A stretch of 7,456 nucleotides of DNA from Flavobacteriales bacterium. Its GTDB lineage: Bacteria > Bacteroidota > Bacteroidia > UBA10329. The position numbers were made by a program, and so were the translations under genes. The notes beneath the pieces were generated by a model. That model made no database searches, was not told the DNA's origin, and saw nothing but the letters and a program-made list of their open reading frames with translations. This document shows positions 1 through 7,300 of this stretch, one piece after another (position 1 is the stretch's first letter; each line of letters starts with the position of its first letter). Location of the stretch: assembly GCA_003456455.1 (NCBI GenBank), contig DMRV01000379.1:1211-8666 (forward strand). Reading direction: 5' to 3'.

Positions 1-80
1 CACATCTTTCTGATGGTTTATACATGATTGAAATTGCCATAGAGGGAAGTACTGCTCATCAACGATTTGTTGTGTATTGA
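1..80 (+). CDS. C-terminal tail of a secreted protein with a T9SS type A sorting signal (5' end outside window)
   Basis: Only the last 25 codons are present, read in the frame starting at base 3 and ending with TGA at 78-80. The tail contains LSDGLYMIEI, a polar turn, then QRFVVY and the stop. This follows the usual pattern of type IX secretion C-terminal domains: 'L..G.Y.v.i', a short turn, and a '(K/R).vv' strand at the extreme C-terminus. In that family the tail directs export across the outer membrane by the Por secretion system and is then removed, with the protein released or anchored to the cell surface. The function of the cargo cannot be told from this fragment. The call rests on a short pattern, but the end position and strand pattern fit well, and the system is confined to Bacteroidota and near relatives. 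Confidence 0.6.
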   Translation, partial: HLSDGLYMIEIAIEGSTAHQRFVVY

Positions 81-98
81 TTTCTGTTATTAGTATTG
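66..98 (+). promoter_or_regulatory. Candidate Bacteroidota-type promoter for mscS-corA
   Basis: TTTG at 66-69 and TAGTATTG at 91-98 are separated by 21 bases. The Bacteroidota sigma factor prefers TTG near -33 and TAnnTTTG near -7, so the -7 box has one mismatch. Transcription would start at about 103, which excludes the TTG codon at 96 as the mscS start and favours ATG 132. This was found by eye in AT-rich DNA, so chance matches are likely. Confidence 0.3.
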
Positions 99-101
99 CA
101 A

Positions 102-130
102 GTGGTGATTGTACAAGGTAATTTCACCAC
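102..130 (+). repeat. Inverted repeat ending one base before the mscS ATG
   Basis: GTGGTGA (102-108) and TCACCAC (124-130) are perfect 7-base inverted arms around a 15-base loop. If the leader is transcribed, it could form a hairpin that ends one base before the preferred ATG at 132. There is no T-run after it, so it does not look like an intrinsic terminator. It could be an operator or a translation-control hairpin. The repeat is directly visible; any function is inferred. Confidence 0.45.
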
Positions 131-131
131 C

Positions 132-1004
132 ATGTTGTTACGAATAATTCCGCTAGACTTCGCATCCATTCCAAGGCCAATACTTTACGCGGTCATTCTA
201 TTCGTTGCATTTCTATTTACGCTCTGGATAAGGAGCTTCATTCACAAGTTCGTTAGTGCTAGTTCAATCTTTTTAAAGGTTGACCCCACTAAGTACAACT
301 TTATTAAGAATGCGGCATCGCTCATCATTTTCTCGCTGGCCTGTTTTCTTATTATCTACTCTATTCCCGAGTTACGCTCTTTGGGGACAACGCTCCTAGC
401 ATCTGCAGGTATTGCCACAGCAGTATTGGCATTTGCTTCTCAAGCAGCACTTTCTAACATTATCAGTGGAGTGTTTATCGTCATTTTCAAACCTTTCCGA
501 GTTGGCGACATCATCCGCATGGAGGGTGATAAGTCTGGCGTTGTTGAAGACATCACTTTGCGCCATACGGTTATCAAAGATTTTCAGAATCAACGAATCA
601 TTGTGCCCAATTCAGTCATTAGTGCACAGACAATCACTAATGCGCATATTGGAGATGAGCGTATTAAGCGACAAATATTCTTTGGAATTAGCTACGATAG
701 CAATATTGATAAAGCCTTTGAGATTATCACCGAAGAAGCTTTAAAACACCTCTTAACGTTGGATGGGAGAAATGAAGAAGAAAAAGCTGCAGATTGGCCT
801 CAAATCAAATGCCGGGTTATTGGATTTGGAGATTCCAGTGTAAATCTGAGGGCCGATGTATGGTCAAATTCCCCAGAGGAGTCGTGGGAGCTTTTCTGCG
901 ATTTGAATAAGAGTATCAAGGAACGGTTTGACGCGGAAGGAATTGAAATTCCATTCCCATACAGAACGATAGTTTACAAAAAAGACCTTCCAAGCAATGC
1001 CTAG
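132..1004 (+). CDS. mscS: MscS-family small-conductance mechanosensitive ion channel
   Basis: This is an inner-membrane channel that opens under membrane tension and releases solutes during hypo-osmotic shock. From ATG 132 it has 290 residues, against 286 for E. coli MscS. An upstream TTG at 96 would add 12 residues that are not needed for the fold. Three hydrophobic segments lie at about residues 17-36, 61-79 and 85-119. The third is the Ala/Gly-rich pore helix (ASAGIATAVLAFASQAAL), followed by the beta-domain start NIISGVFIVIFKPFRVGD, a signature of the family. A cytoplasmic beta and alpha/beta domain follows and ends with IPFPYRTIVY, matching the conserved 'ip(F/Y)Pq.tv' C-terminal motif. 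It overlaps corA by 8 bases, so the two are probably co-transcribed and translationally coupled. Family assignment is secure; gating and ion preference are not known. Confidence 0.93.
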   Translation: MLLRIIPLDFASIPRPILYAVILFVAFLFTLWIRSFIHKFVSASSIFLKVDPTKYNFIKNAASLIIFSLACFLIIYSIPELRSLGTTLLASAGIATAVLAFASQAALSNIISGVFIVIFKPFRVGDIIRMEGDKSGVVEDITLRHTVIKDFQNQRIIVPNSVISAQTITNAHIGDERIKRQIFFGISYDSNIDKAFEIITEEALKHLLTLDGRNEEEKAADWPQIKCRVIGFGDSSVNLRADVWSNSPEESWELFCDLNKSIKERFDAEGIEIPFPYRTIVYKKDLPSNA

Positions 1005-2067
1005 AAAGAGACAGCAGCGCAAACGGCATTCGGCAAAGGCAGGATTACCGCCTGGAGCATTAATTTTTATTGGTAATCACACCGAAGAGCCCATAACTAT
1101 AGAACTGATAGACTACTCTATTGGAGAGCATGCAGAAGCCGAAATTGCTCAGGTAAAAGAACTTAAAGAGTCTTTAGATACATCAACAGTCTCTTGGGTT
1201 AACGTAAACGGAATACACGACCCAAAAGTGATTGAGCGAATTGGGAAAGTTTACGGCATACATAAGTTAGTTTTAGAGGACATTCTAGACACGGACCATC
1301 GTCCCAAAGTGGAACCGTTTGAAGACTACGTTTTCTTCACCATGAAAATGATGTGGTATGGTGAGAACGGAGATTTAGAGAAGGAACAAATCAGCATTGT
1401 TTTCGGAAAACCATACGTGCTCAGTTTTCAAGAACGAAAAGGAGATATTTTCGACCCAATTCGGGAGAGAATAAGAACAGATTCTGGTCTTATAAGAAAA
1501 ATGGGAACCGATTACTTGGTTTACAGGTTAATCGATAGCGTAGTTGATAATTACTTCACTATTGTAGAACAGATTGAGGATAAAGTAGAAGATTTAGAAG
1601 AGCAGATAACGGCAGACTCTGATGCAGACCATATGCAAACCATTCAGTATCTGAAACGTGAAATTCTAACACTTAAACGTGCTCTGCTTCCACTTCGCGA
1701 AGCAGTAAGTGGTTTAGAGAAAGGAGTAACGGAATTGGTAGACCCAGAAAACGTAAAGTACTTCCGTGATGTGTATGACCATTTACAGCAAATTGCTGAA
1801 AACCTAGAAACAAACAGAGAAGTGCTTTCTGGTCTGATGGACATGCATGTTGCCAATATGAGCAATCGTATGAATCAGGTAATGAAGGTGTTAACCGTTA
1901 TTGCATCGCTATTCATTCCGCTTACATTTATTACTGGCATCTACGGAATGAATTTCGATTACATGCCAGAACTACATTATAAATACGGATATTTTGGAGC
2001 GTGGGGGTTAATGATTTCGGTGTTTGTTGCTATGCTCATTTTCTTCCGTAAAAAGAAGTGGTTTTAA
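997..2067 (+). CDS. corA: CorA-family Mg2+/Co2+ transport channel
   Basis: This is a pentameric inner-membrane channel for divalent cation uptake, Mg2+ and/or Co2+. The 356-residue product closely follows Thermotoga maritima CorA (351 residues) as I recall it: SAKAGLPPGALIFIG near the N-terminus, LVLEDILDTDHRPKVE at 91-106, FRDVYDH at 256-262, and a long stalk helix before the membrane. The selectivity motif is YGMNF, with G317-M318-N319, and MPELH follows it in the periplasmic loop. The two membrane helices lie at about 295-315 and 329-350. The C-terminus is the basic RKKKWF. Asp95 and Asp258 match the positions of the T. maritima regulatory metal site (D89/D253), and Asn293 matches the pore-lining Asn288. 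The N-terminus has an unusually basic run, PRKRQQRKRH. The ATG lies inside the end of mscS, an 8-base overlap that suggests coupled translation. No terminator hairpin is evident downstream. Confidence 0.96.
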   Translation: MPRKRQQRKRHSAKAGLPPGALIFIGNHTEEPITIELIDYSIGEHAEAEIAQVKELKESLDTSTVSWVNVNGIHDPKVIERIGKVYGIHKLVLEDILDTDHRPKVEPFEDYVFFTMKMMWYGENGDLEKEQISIVFGKPYVLSFQERKGDIFDPIRERIRTDSGLIRKMGTDYLVYRLIDSVVDNYFTIVEQIEDKVEDLEEQITADSDADHMQTIQYLKREILTLKRALLPLREAVSGLEKGVTELVDPENVKYFRDVYDHLQQIAENLETNREVLSGLMDMHVANMSNRMNQVMKVLTVIASLFIPLTFITGIYGMNFDYMPELHYKYGYFGAWGLMISVFVAMLIFFRKKKWF

Positions 2068-2124
2068 GGCATATACTTTTAACATAACAATTGTCTGACG
2101 AATTTAACAAACAGCAAAACAGAC

Positions 2125-3669
2125 GTGCCTATTTCTCAAATCTACAAGCTCGTTTACGAAATTCTGACCGAAGCCATGATCGTGGCAAATCGTAAGGGAG
2201 TTATTATTGAAGCAAACCCATCTGCCGTAGAACTCTTCAAGTATCCGATGAATCGGCTAATTGGAATGAATGTAGATGAACTTCTGCCAAACGCGTTGCG
2301 TAAAATTCATCAGCAGCACAGAGAGGGCTATATGAAAAAGCCTGACAAAAGATCTATGGGAGCCGGTCTAGACCTTCAAGCACAAGATGCCGAAGGCAAA
2401 CTTATTCCTGTTGAGATTTCGTTAAATCACGCTGAGCTAGATGGTGAGACCACTGTGGTAGCACTAATTTCCGACATCACTACCAGAAAAAAAGCAGAGA
2501 AAAAGATTCTTCAGAGTAATAAAGAACTAGAAGAAGGAGTAGCACAAAGAACAGCAGAGCTTGGCGAAGCCGTCAAAGCTCTAGAAGAAAGTCAGCACTT
2601 ACATACACTCATTGCTCAGAATTTCCCGGACGGAACCATAAACGTATTAGATGCTAATCTGAACTACATTTTTGCGGAAGGAAAAGAGTTTGCAAGAAGT
2701 GGGATTAATCGAAACAAGATTATTGGCATAAACTACATTTCTCTTCTGCCGAAGGAATATCGAGAACATGTTGAAAATGAGCTAAATAAAGTCTTGGACG
2801 GTATTCCACGATCGTTCGAAATCGTTTCTAAAGGAAATACCTACATAATGAGTGCCGTTCCACTTTACGATGATGAACGAGGGATTGACCGTTTACTGTT
2901 AGTTGAAAAAAACATTACCGAGCAAAAACAAGCAGAGCAAGACATGATAAACGCGCTAAATAAAGAGCGCGAACTGAACGAACTAAAATCAAGATTCGTT
3001 TCTATGGCTTCGCACGAGTTTCGCACGCCACTAGCAACTATTCTAAGTTCAGTAAATCTTGTAAACAGATATGCAGAAACGGATAATACCGATGGCATAA
3101 ACAAACACGTGGGAAGAATTAGAAGCTCGGTGCGGAATCTCACTTCTATACTTAACGATTTTCTATCGCTTGAAAAACTAGAGCAAGGAAAAATAAAGTT
3201 CACGGCCGAAGAATTTAGCATGTGCGAATTGGCTCGTTCGGTTACTGAAGAGATTAGCTCTATGACTAAAGAAGGACAAGAAATTCAACTGAATTGCTGT
3301 TCTGGTTCTGGAGCGTGTGTCTTCGGTTTAATTAATGGTCTCGACCCTCAACTAATTAGAAACATTCTATTTAACCTACTTTCTAATGCTGTTAAGTACA
3401 GCAAAGAACATAGTGTGATAATACTCACAATTGAAATTGGACAGAACCTTACTATTACAGTTGAAGATCAAGGGATTGGAATTCCGCTTGAAGAGCAACA
3501 ACACTTGTTTGAGCGATTTTTTCGAGCCAAAAATGCCACGCATATTCAGGGTACTGGGCTCGGATTAAATATCGTTCAGAAGCACGTTGACTTAATGGGG
3601 GGAACCATTGATTTTAAAAGTAAAATTGCTGAAGGAACTACCTTTCTGATTTCGCTACCAATAGAATAG
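2125..3669 (+). CDS. Soluble PAS-PAS sensor histidine kinase
   Basis: This is a cytoplasmic kinase with no membrane helix or signal peptide, and probably the partner of the next gene. PAS1 spans about 8-120, a coiled coil about 120-160, PAS2 about 160-272, and a second short coiled coil about 268-290. The HisKA dimerisation domain follows, with the H-box SMASHEFRTPL and phosphoacceptor His297. The HATPase domain shows the N-box NLLSNAVKYS (Asn421), G1 DQGIGI (448-453), an F-box near LFERFF, and G2 GTGLGL (476-481), so all catalytic boxes are intact. The GTG start is chosen because the first ATG (2176) would cut into PAS1 and an in-frame TAA lies at 2080-2082. PAS1 aligns without gaps to the FixL haem-PAS helix, placing His62 at the haem-ligand position, but Leu82 replaces the distal Arg. 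Cys391, Cys392 and Cys398 cluster in the ATPase domain. The signal is unknown; oxygen or redox is an inference from context. Confidence 0.93.
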   Translation: MPISQIYKLVYEILTEAMIVANRKGVIIEANPSAVELFKYPMNRLIGMNVDELLPNALRKIHQQHREGYMKKPDKRSMGAGLDLQAQDAEGKLIPVEISLNHAELDGETTVVALISDITTRKKAEKKILQSNKELEEGVAQRTAELGEAVKALEESQHLHTLIAQNFPDGTINVLDANLNYIFAEGKEFARSGINRNKIIGINYISLLPKEYREHVENELNKVLDGIPRSFEIVSKGNTYIMSAVPLYDDERGIDRLLLVEKNITEQKQAEQDMINALNKERELNELKSRFVSMASHEFRTPLATILSSVNLVNRYAETDNTDGINKHVGRIRSSVRNLTSILNDFLSLEKLEQGKIKFTAEEFSMCELARSVTEEISSMTKEGQEIQLNCCSGSGACVFGLINGLDPQLIRNILFNLLSNAVKYSKEHSVIILTIEIGQNLTITVEDQGIGIPLEEQQHLFERFFRAKNATHIQGTGLGLNIVQKHVDLMGGTIDFKSKIAEGTTFLISLPIE

Positions 3670-3683
3670 ACACAAACAGGCTG

Positions 3684-4745
3684 ATGGAAAAGAAGAGCAT
3701 TCTTGTTATTGAGGACAATCTGGAAATGCGAGAGAATATCTCGGAGATTCTGGAACTATCCAATTATTCGGTTACAACAGCCGAGGATGGTAAAAAAGGT
3801 GTAGCTGCGGCAAAAGCTGATTTACCTGACCTTATTATTTGCGATGTGATGATGCCTGAATTAGATGGTTATGGCGTACTTCATATGCTCGGAAAAGACC
3901 CAAAAACATTAAGTATTCCCTTTATTTTCCTCACCGCAAAGTCTGAGTCTGTGGACGTGCGAAAAGGAATGGGTATGGGTGCTGACGATTACATTACCAA
4001 ACCATTTGAAGAAATGGATTTGCTGGATGCAATTGAAATGCGTTTGAAAAAAAGCGAAGCTCTCAAATCTGGATCAACACGAAATATTACGGGAATTCAG
4101 GGTTTTATGGCCACTGCTTCAGGTCGGGTTATAGAACAAGTAACCAAGAACCACAGAACCAAACAATACTCACTTAAAGAGTTTGTTTTCAGAGAAGGCG
4201 ATTCGCCAGTTTACCTCTATTTCTTGAGCAAGGGAAAAGTGAAAACCTTTAAAATGAATGATGATGGCAAAGAATACATCACTGGACTTTACAACTCAGG
4301 TGATTTCTTTGGCTATGCTGCCCTGCTAGAGCAAGCGAATTACGCAGAATCTGCCCAGGTAATTGATGATGCCGAGGTGCTACTTATTCCGAAAGATGAT
4401 TTCTACCATTTGATGAATTCAAACACAGAGGTTATCGGCAGTTTCATCAAGCTGTTGGCAGATAATATCCATCAGAAAGAAGAACAACTCATAGAGTTGG
4501 CGTACAGTTCTGTGCGGAAACGTGTTGCTAACGCGCTAGTTCAAGTCTATGAGAAGTATAACACCGAAAACCGCGAAGAATTTACAATAAGCCTAGGTAG
4601 AGAAGATTTAGCAAGCATTGTTGGAACCGCTACAGAAACCGTTATTCGCGCCCTTTCTGAGTTCAAACAAGATAAATTCATAGAATCTAAAGGACGAGAC
4701 ATTCACGTACTTGACATTCAAGCGCTGAGAGATTATAGGTTTTAG
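3684..4745 (+). CDS. Response regulator: CheY-like receiver fused to a CRP/FNR-family transcription factor
   Basis: Residues 1-122 are a complete receiver: acidic pair Glu10/Asp11, phosphoacceptor Asp54 in ICDVMMPELDG, Thr84 and Lys106 in DDYITKPF. A linker (about 123-145) leads to a cyclic-nucleotide-binding-type beta barrel (about 150-265, containing FREGD and SGDFFGYAAL), a dimerisation helix (about 265-290), and an HTH_Crp domain (about 290-350) with recognition helix GTATETVIRAL. Glu318 and Arg322 are the conserved base-reading Glu and Arg of CRP/FNR proteins. The FNR Ser position is Ile321. The only cysteine is Cys53, so no FNR-type iron-sulfur cluster is expected. Glu222 sits where CRP has its cAMP-phosphate Arg82, so cAMP binding is doubtful. 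The gene starts 14 bases after the kinase stop, so they are almost certainly one operon and a cognate pair. The likely role is phosphorylation-controlled activation of the neighbouring cbb3 oxidase genes (inference). Confidence 0.93.
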   Translation: MEKKSILVIEDNLEMRENISEILELSNYSVTTAEDGKKGVAAAKADLPDLIICDVMMPELDGYGVLHMLGKDPKTLSIPFIFLTAKSESVDVRKGMGMGADDYITKPFEEMDLLDAIEMRLKKSEALKSGSTRNITGIQGFMATASGRVIEQVTKNHRTKQYSLKEFVFREGDSPVYLYFLSKGKVKTFKMNDDGKEYITGLYNSGDFFGYAALLEQANYAESAQVIDDAEVLLIPKDDFYHLMNSNTEVIGSFIKLLADNIHQKEEQLIELAYSSVRKRVANALVQVYEKYNTENREEFTISLGREDLASIVGTATETVIRALSEFKQDKFIESKGRDIHVLDIQALRDYRF

Positions 4746-4770
4746 ACAACCTGACAAAACTCATCTTTTC

Positions 4771-4788
4771 TTTTGACCGGTATCAAAA
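4771..4788. promoter_or_regulatory. FNR/FixK-type operator upstream of ccoI
   Basis: TTTTGACCGGTATCAAAA has perfect 6-base inverted arms (TTTTGA and TCAAAA) around 6 bases. Its central 14 bases match the FNR/FixK consensus TTGAT-N4-ATCAA at 9 of 10 defined positions. It lies 26 bases after the stop of the CRP/FNR-type regulator gene and 48 bases before the preferred ccoI ATG. I infer that the neighbouring regulator, or another Crp/Fnr protein in the cell, binds here to control ccoI. I could not find a convincing TAnnTTTG box just downstream, as may happen at activator-dependent promoters. Confidence 0.72.
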
Positions 4789-4836
4789 AGCTACGTGATT
4801 TCTTGTTGCAACTTGCTCAGCAATTACCATCCGTTC

Positions 4837-7278
4837 ATGCCAATTATAGAGGAAAAGACCGCTTGCTACCATTGCAGTGACGATTGTGAGGACGAAATTG
4901 TTCACTTCGATGGTCACACCTTCTGTTGCAACGGTTGCAGCACTGTTTATCAGTTGTTGCAAGATGTTGGTTTAGATGACACTTATGCGAATGGTCCGTT
5001 AGGCATTAAGCCAGACACACAAAAAATTGAAGAACTCACCTATTTAGATGATGAAGAGGTAAAAGAAAGTCTCCTCGATTTTTCCGAGGGAACTCTGGGT
5101 AGAATCTCTTTTGAGCTGCCAGCCATTCATTGCAGTGCCTGCGTTTATTTACTTGAACGCTTAGACCGTTTGAACAAGGGTGTTAAGCAGTGCGAAGTCA
5201 ATTTCCCGAAGAAAACTGCCGATATTCTATTTGACCAAACACAAGTTTCGCTCAAAGAACTGGTCGTTCTGTTACATTCCATCGGATATGCTCCCAATCT
5301 TAATTTGGCCAAATCATCCGAAGGAAAACATAAGGCTGATGTAGATAGAACGATAATCTATAAAATTGGGGTGGCCGGATTCTGTTTCGGGAATATTATG
5401 CTGCTCAGTTTTCCCGAGTATCTAATTGGAGATTCTGAACTAGAATCTAAGTGGTCTACCCTATTCAATTACTTGAATCTAGCATTAGTCATGCCTGTAT
5501 TGCTTTACGCTGGTAGCGACTACCTCGTATCGGCCTACAAAGGTTTGAAAGTGCGTCACGTGAATATGGATGTTCCGGTTTCAATCGGGATGCTAGCCAT
5601 TTTCGGACGCAGTGCTTATGATATTCTTGCTGGTGTTGGCCCCGGATTTCTAGACTCTTTAGCAGGCTTCGTTTTCTTCCTTTTAATTGGAAAATGGTAC
5701 CAAGCAAAGACCTATTCCGGGCTTTCATTTGAACGGGATTATAAATCGTTCTTCCCTATTGCCGTTAACAGAATAGGAGCTGATGGACAGGTAAATGCCA
5801 TCATGATTAAACATTTATTAAATGGAGATGAAATTCAAATTCATAATGATGAGTTAATTCCTTGCGATTGTGAATTGCTTTCCGATAACGCATCTATCGA
5901 TTACAGTTTTGTAACTGGAGAAGCCGCTCCATCATCCAAGGCGTTGGGTAATAAGGTTTATGCAGGGGGAAAGAACCGAGGTGCTGTGGTTCATTTGCGT
6001 GTTTTAAAGCCGGTTTCTTCAAGTTACCTTACATCTCTTTGGAACAATTCTGGCAGCAATAAAACAGAGGAAAAACCGCCATTACTCAATTTCTCCAACA
6101 AGATTGCGGCTTGGTTTAGCGCGACAGTACTTTCAATCGCTTTCATAACTGCTGTTTATTGGTTGCTTGTTGATCCAACAAATTGGTTGAGCACAACCAC
6201 AGCTGTACTCATTATTGCTTGTCCGTGTGCCTTGGCGCTGAGTATTCCCTTCACGTATGGTTCTATTTTGCGCCACTTCGGAAGACATGGTTTTTTCGTG
6301 CGTTCGGTTGAGGCTATTGCAAAATTGGGGCAGGTAAATCATGTGGTTTTTGACAAGACGGGAACCATAACCATCAGAAAAGGCGATAGCGTTAATTTTT
6401 CGGGAAACACGATTACTGCTTACCAACTTTTGGTATTGGTTAATGTAGCTCGTCAATCCTTGCATCCGTTGAGTAAGAATTTTGCCCAAGTGCATCAAAA
6501 AGTGGGTAGCGAGCGGGTAATCGGTTTTACCGAGAACCCTGGTTCGGGTATTTACGGAATGGTAAATGGTGTTTCGGTTGAACTTAAAAACCCAAACAAA
6601 CTTTCAGAGTCGGAAAAAGAACAGTTTGAGTCTTGGCAACCCAAGGTTCATGGAATGGGCAAAACCGCCATTTTAATAGATGGTCGTTTGCACGCTAGGG
6701 TTGATTTTTCAAATAGTTACCGACCAGGATTGAAACAAGTAGTTCATTCGATCCAACATGAGCATGGGTTATCACTTTTATCTGGCGATAACGATACGGA
6801 GGCAATAGCCTTGAATAATGAGCTTATTGCAGGTTTTGATGCAAACAACATGCAGTTTAACATGGATCCGCATGAGAAGAAAGCTTGGATAATGGACAAG
6901 CAATCTGATGGCAATAGCAAAGTTCTAATGGTGGGCGATGGCCTGAATGATGCAGGTGCGCTTCGCGAAGCACATTTCGGAATCTCCATTGCCGAAGACA
7001 ACACACAGTTTACGCCTGCCAGTGATGGCATTCTAACGGCAGAATCGTTTGAAAAATTACCGCAATTAATCAAGTTAGCAAAGCAAGCTCGACTAATTGT
7101 AATGGCAGCGTTTGCGCTTTCGCTTATCTACAACATTATTGGTGTTACCGTAGCTGTTCAAGGGCTGTTATCCCCCGTAATTGCGGCTATTCTTATGCCG
7201 CTCAGTTCGGTCTCAATTGTGCTTTTCACAACAGTAAGCTCTAGCATCTTAGTTAGACTACACCTAAAAAACATTTAG
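4837..7278 (+). CDS. ccoI: CcoI/FixI copper-translocating P1B-type ATPase for cbb3 oxidase assembly
   Basis: This inner-membrane Cu+ pump supplies copper for the CuB centre of cbb3-type cytochrome c oxidase. From ATG 4837 it has 813 residues. The N-terminal cysteine module (C10, C13, C17, C30, C31, C34) is the cation-ATPase metal-binding domain typical of CcoI. An HMA domain (about 87-155) follows with C99-S-A-C102. About eight membrane helices are predicted (near 174-192, 208-231, 244-263, 271-287, 423-443, 452-477, 754-773, 776-800). The sixth holds the transport motif C462-P-C464. Catalytic motifs are TGEA (T360-E362), DKTGT with phosphorylated Asp506, H543-P544, and GDGLND (D701-D705). 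Y765-N766 and M787 with S790-S791 match the Cu+ (P1B-1) signature of the last helices. A GTG at 4795 would add 14 residues but sits 7 bases after the operator, so ATG 4837 is preferred. ccoS follows, as usual for this family. Confidence 0.95.
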   Translation: MPIIEEKTACYHCSDDCEDEIVHFDGHTFCCNGCSTVYQLLQDVGLDDTYANGPLGIKPDTQKIEELTYLDDEEVKESLLDFSEGTLGRISFELPAIHCSACVYLLERLDRLNKGVKQCEVNFPKKTADILFDQTQVSLKELVVLLHSIGYAPNLNLAKSSEGKHKADVDRTIIYKIGVAGFCFGNIMLLSFPEYLIGDSELESKWSTLFNYLNLALVMPVLLYAGSDYLVSAYKGLKVRHVNMDVPVSIGMLAIFGRSAYDILAGVGPGFLDSLAGFVFFLLIGKWYQAKTYSGLSFERDYKSFFPIAVNRIGADGQVNAIMIKHLLNGDEIQIHNDELIPCDCELLSDNASIDYSFVTGEAAPSSKALGNKVYAGGKNRGAVVHLRVLKPVSSSYLTSLWNNSGSNKTEEKPPLLNFSNKIAAWFSATVLSIAFITAVYWLLVDPTNWLSTTTAVLIIACPCALALSIPFTYGSILRHFGRHGFFVRSVEAIAKLGQVNHVVFDKTGTITIRKGDSVNFSGNTITAYQLLVLVNVARQSLHPLSKNFAQVHQKVGSERVIGFTENPGSGIYGMVNGVSVELKNPNKLSESEKEQFESWQPKVHGMGKTAILIDGRLHARVDFSNSYRPGLKQVVHSIQHEHGLSLLSGDNDTEAIALNNELIAGFDANNMQFNMDPHEKKAWIMDKQSDGNSKVLMVGDGLNDAGALREAHFGISIAEDNTQFTPASDGILTAESFEKLPQLIKLAKQARLIVMAAFALSLIYNIIGVTVAVQGLLSPVIAAILMPLSSVSIVLFTTVSSSILVRLHLKNI

Positions 7279-7280
7279 AG

Positions 7281-7292
7281 TGACCAATGTCA
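7281..7292. promoter_or_regulatory. CRP/FNR-type dyad upstream of ccoS, distal site
   Basis: TGACCAATGTCA is a TGAC-N4-GTCA inverted repeat starting two bases after the ccoI stop codon. It fits the Crp/Fnr pattern TGA-N6-TCA and shares the TGACC left half with the ccoI operator. Its centre is 22 bases, about two helical turns, upstream of the centre of the proximal site. If transcription starts near 7350, the centre is at about -64, a range used by class I activators. Binding by the local regulator is inferred. Confidence 0.5.
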
Positions 7293-7300
7293 GTTTTGAC

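Noticed and set aside
2074..2081. TACTTTTA as a -7 promoter box for the histidine kinase gene
   Set aside because: It matches TAnnTTTG at 5 of 6 defined positions, but no TTG lies at the right distance upstream, so it is too weak to annotate.
2089..2104. Imperfect palindrome AATTGTC-t-GACGAATT between corA and the kinase gene
   Set aside because: Pairing needs a bulge, the spacing does not fit the TGA-N6-TCA pattern, and AT-rich intergenic DNA yields such matches often.
4131..4745. The regulator as a true FNR oxygen sensor
   Set aside because: FNR needs four cysteines to hold its iron-sulfur cluster. This protein has only Cys53, located in the receiver next to the phosphorylated Asp.
4795..4836. 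A -7 promoter box between the FNR-type dyad and the ccoI ATG
   Set aside because: The best eight-base windows match TAnnTTTG at no more than 4 of 6 defined positions, so no promoter is claimed there.
6133..6498. Long minus-strand open frames, such as this one and those at 5489-5728 and 6744-7073, inside ccoI
   Set aside because: They lie wholly within a clearly conserved gene on the other strand, have no recognisable domains, and look like by-products of ccoI codon use.
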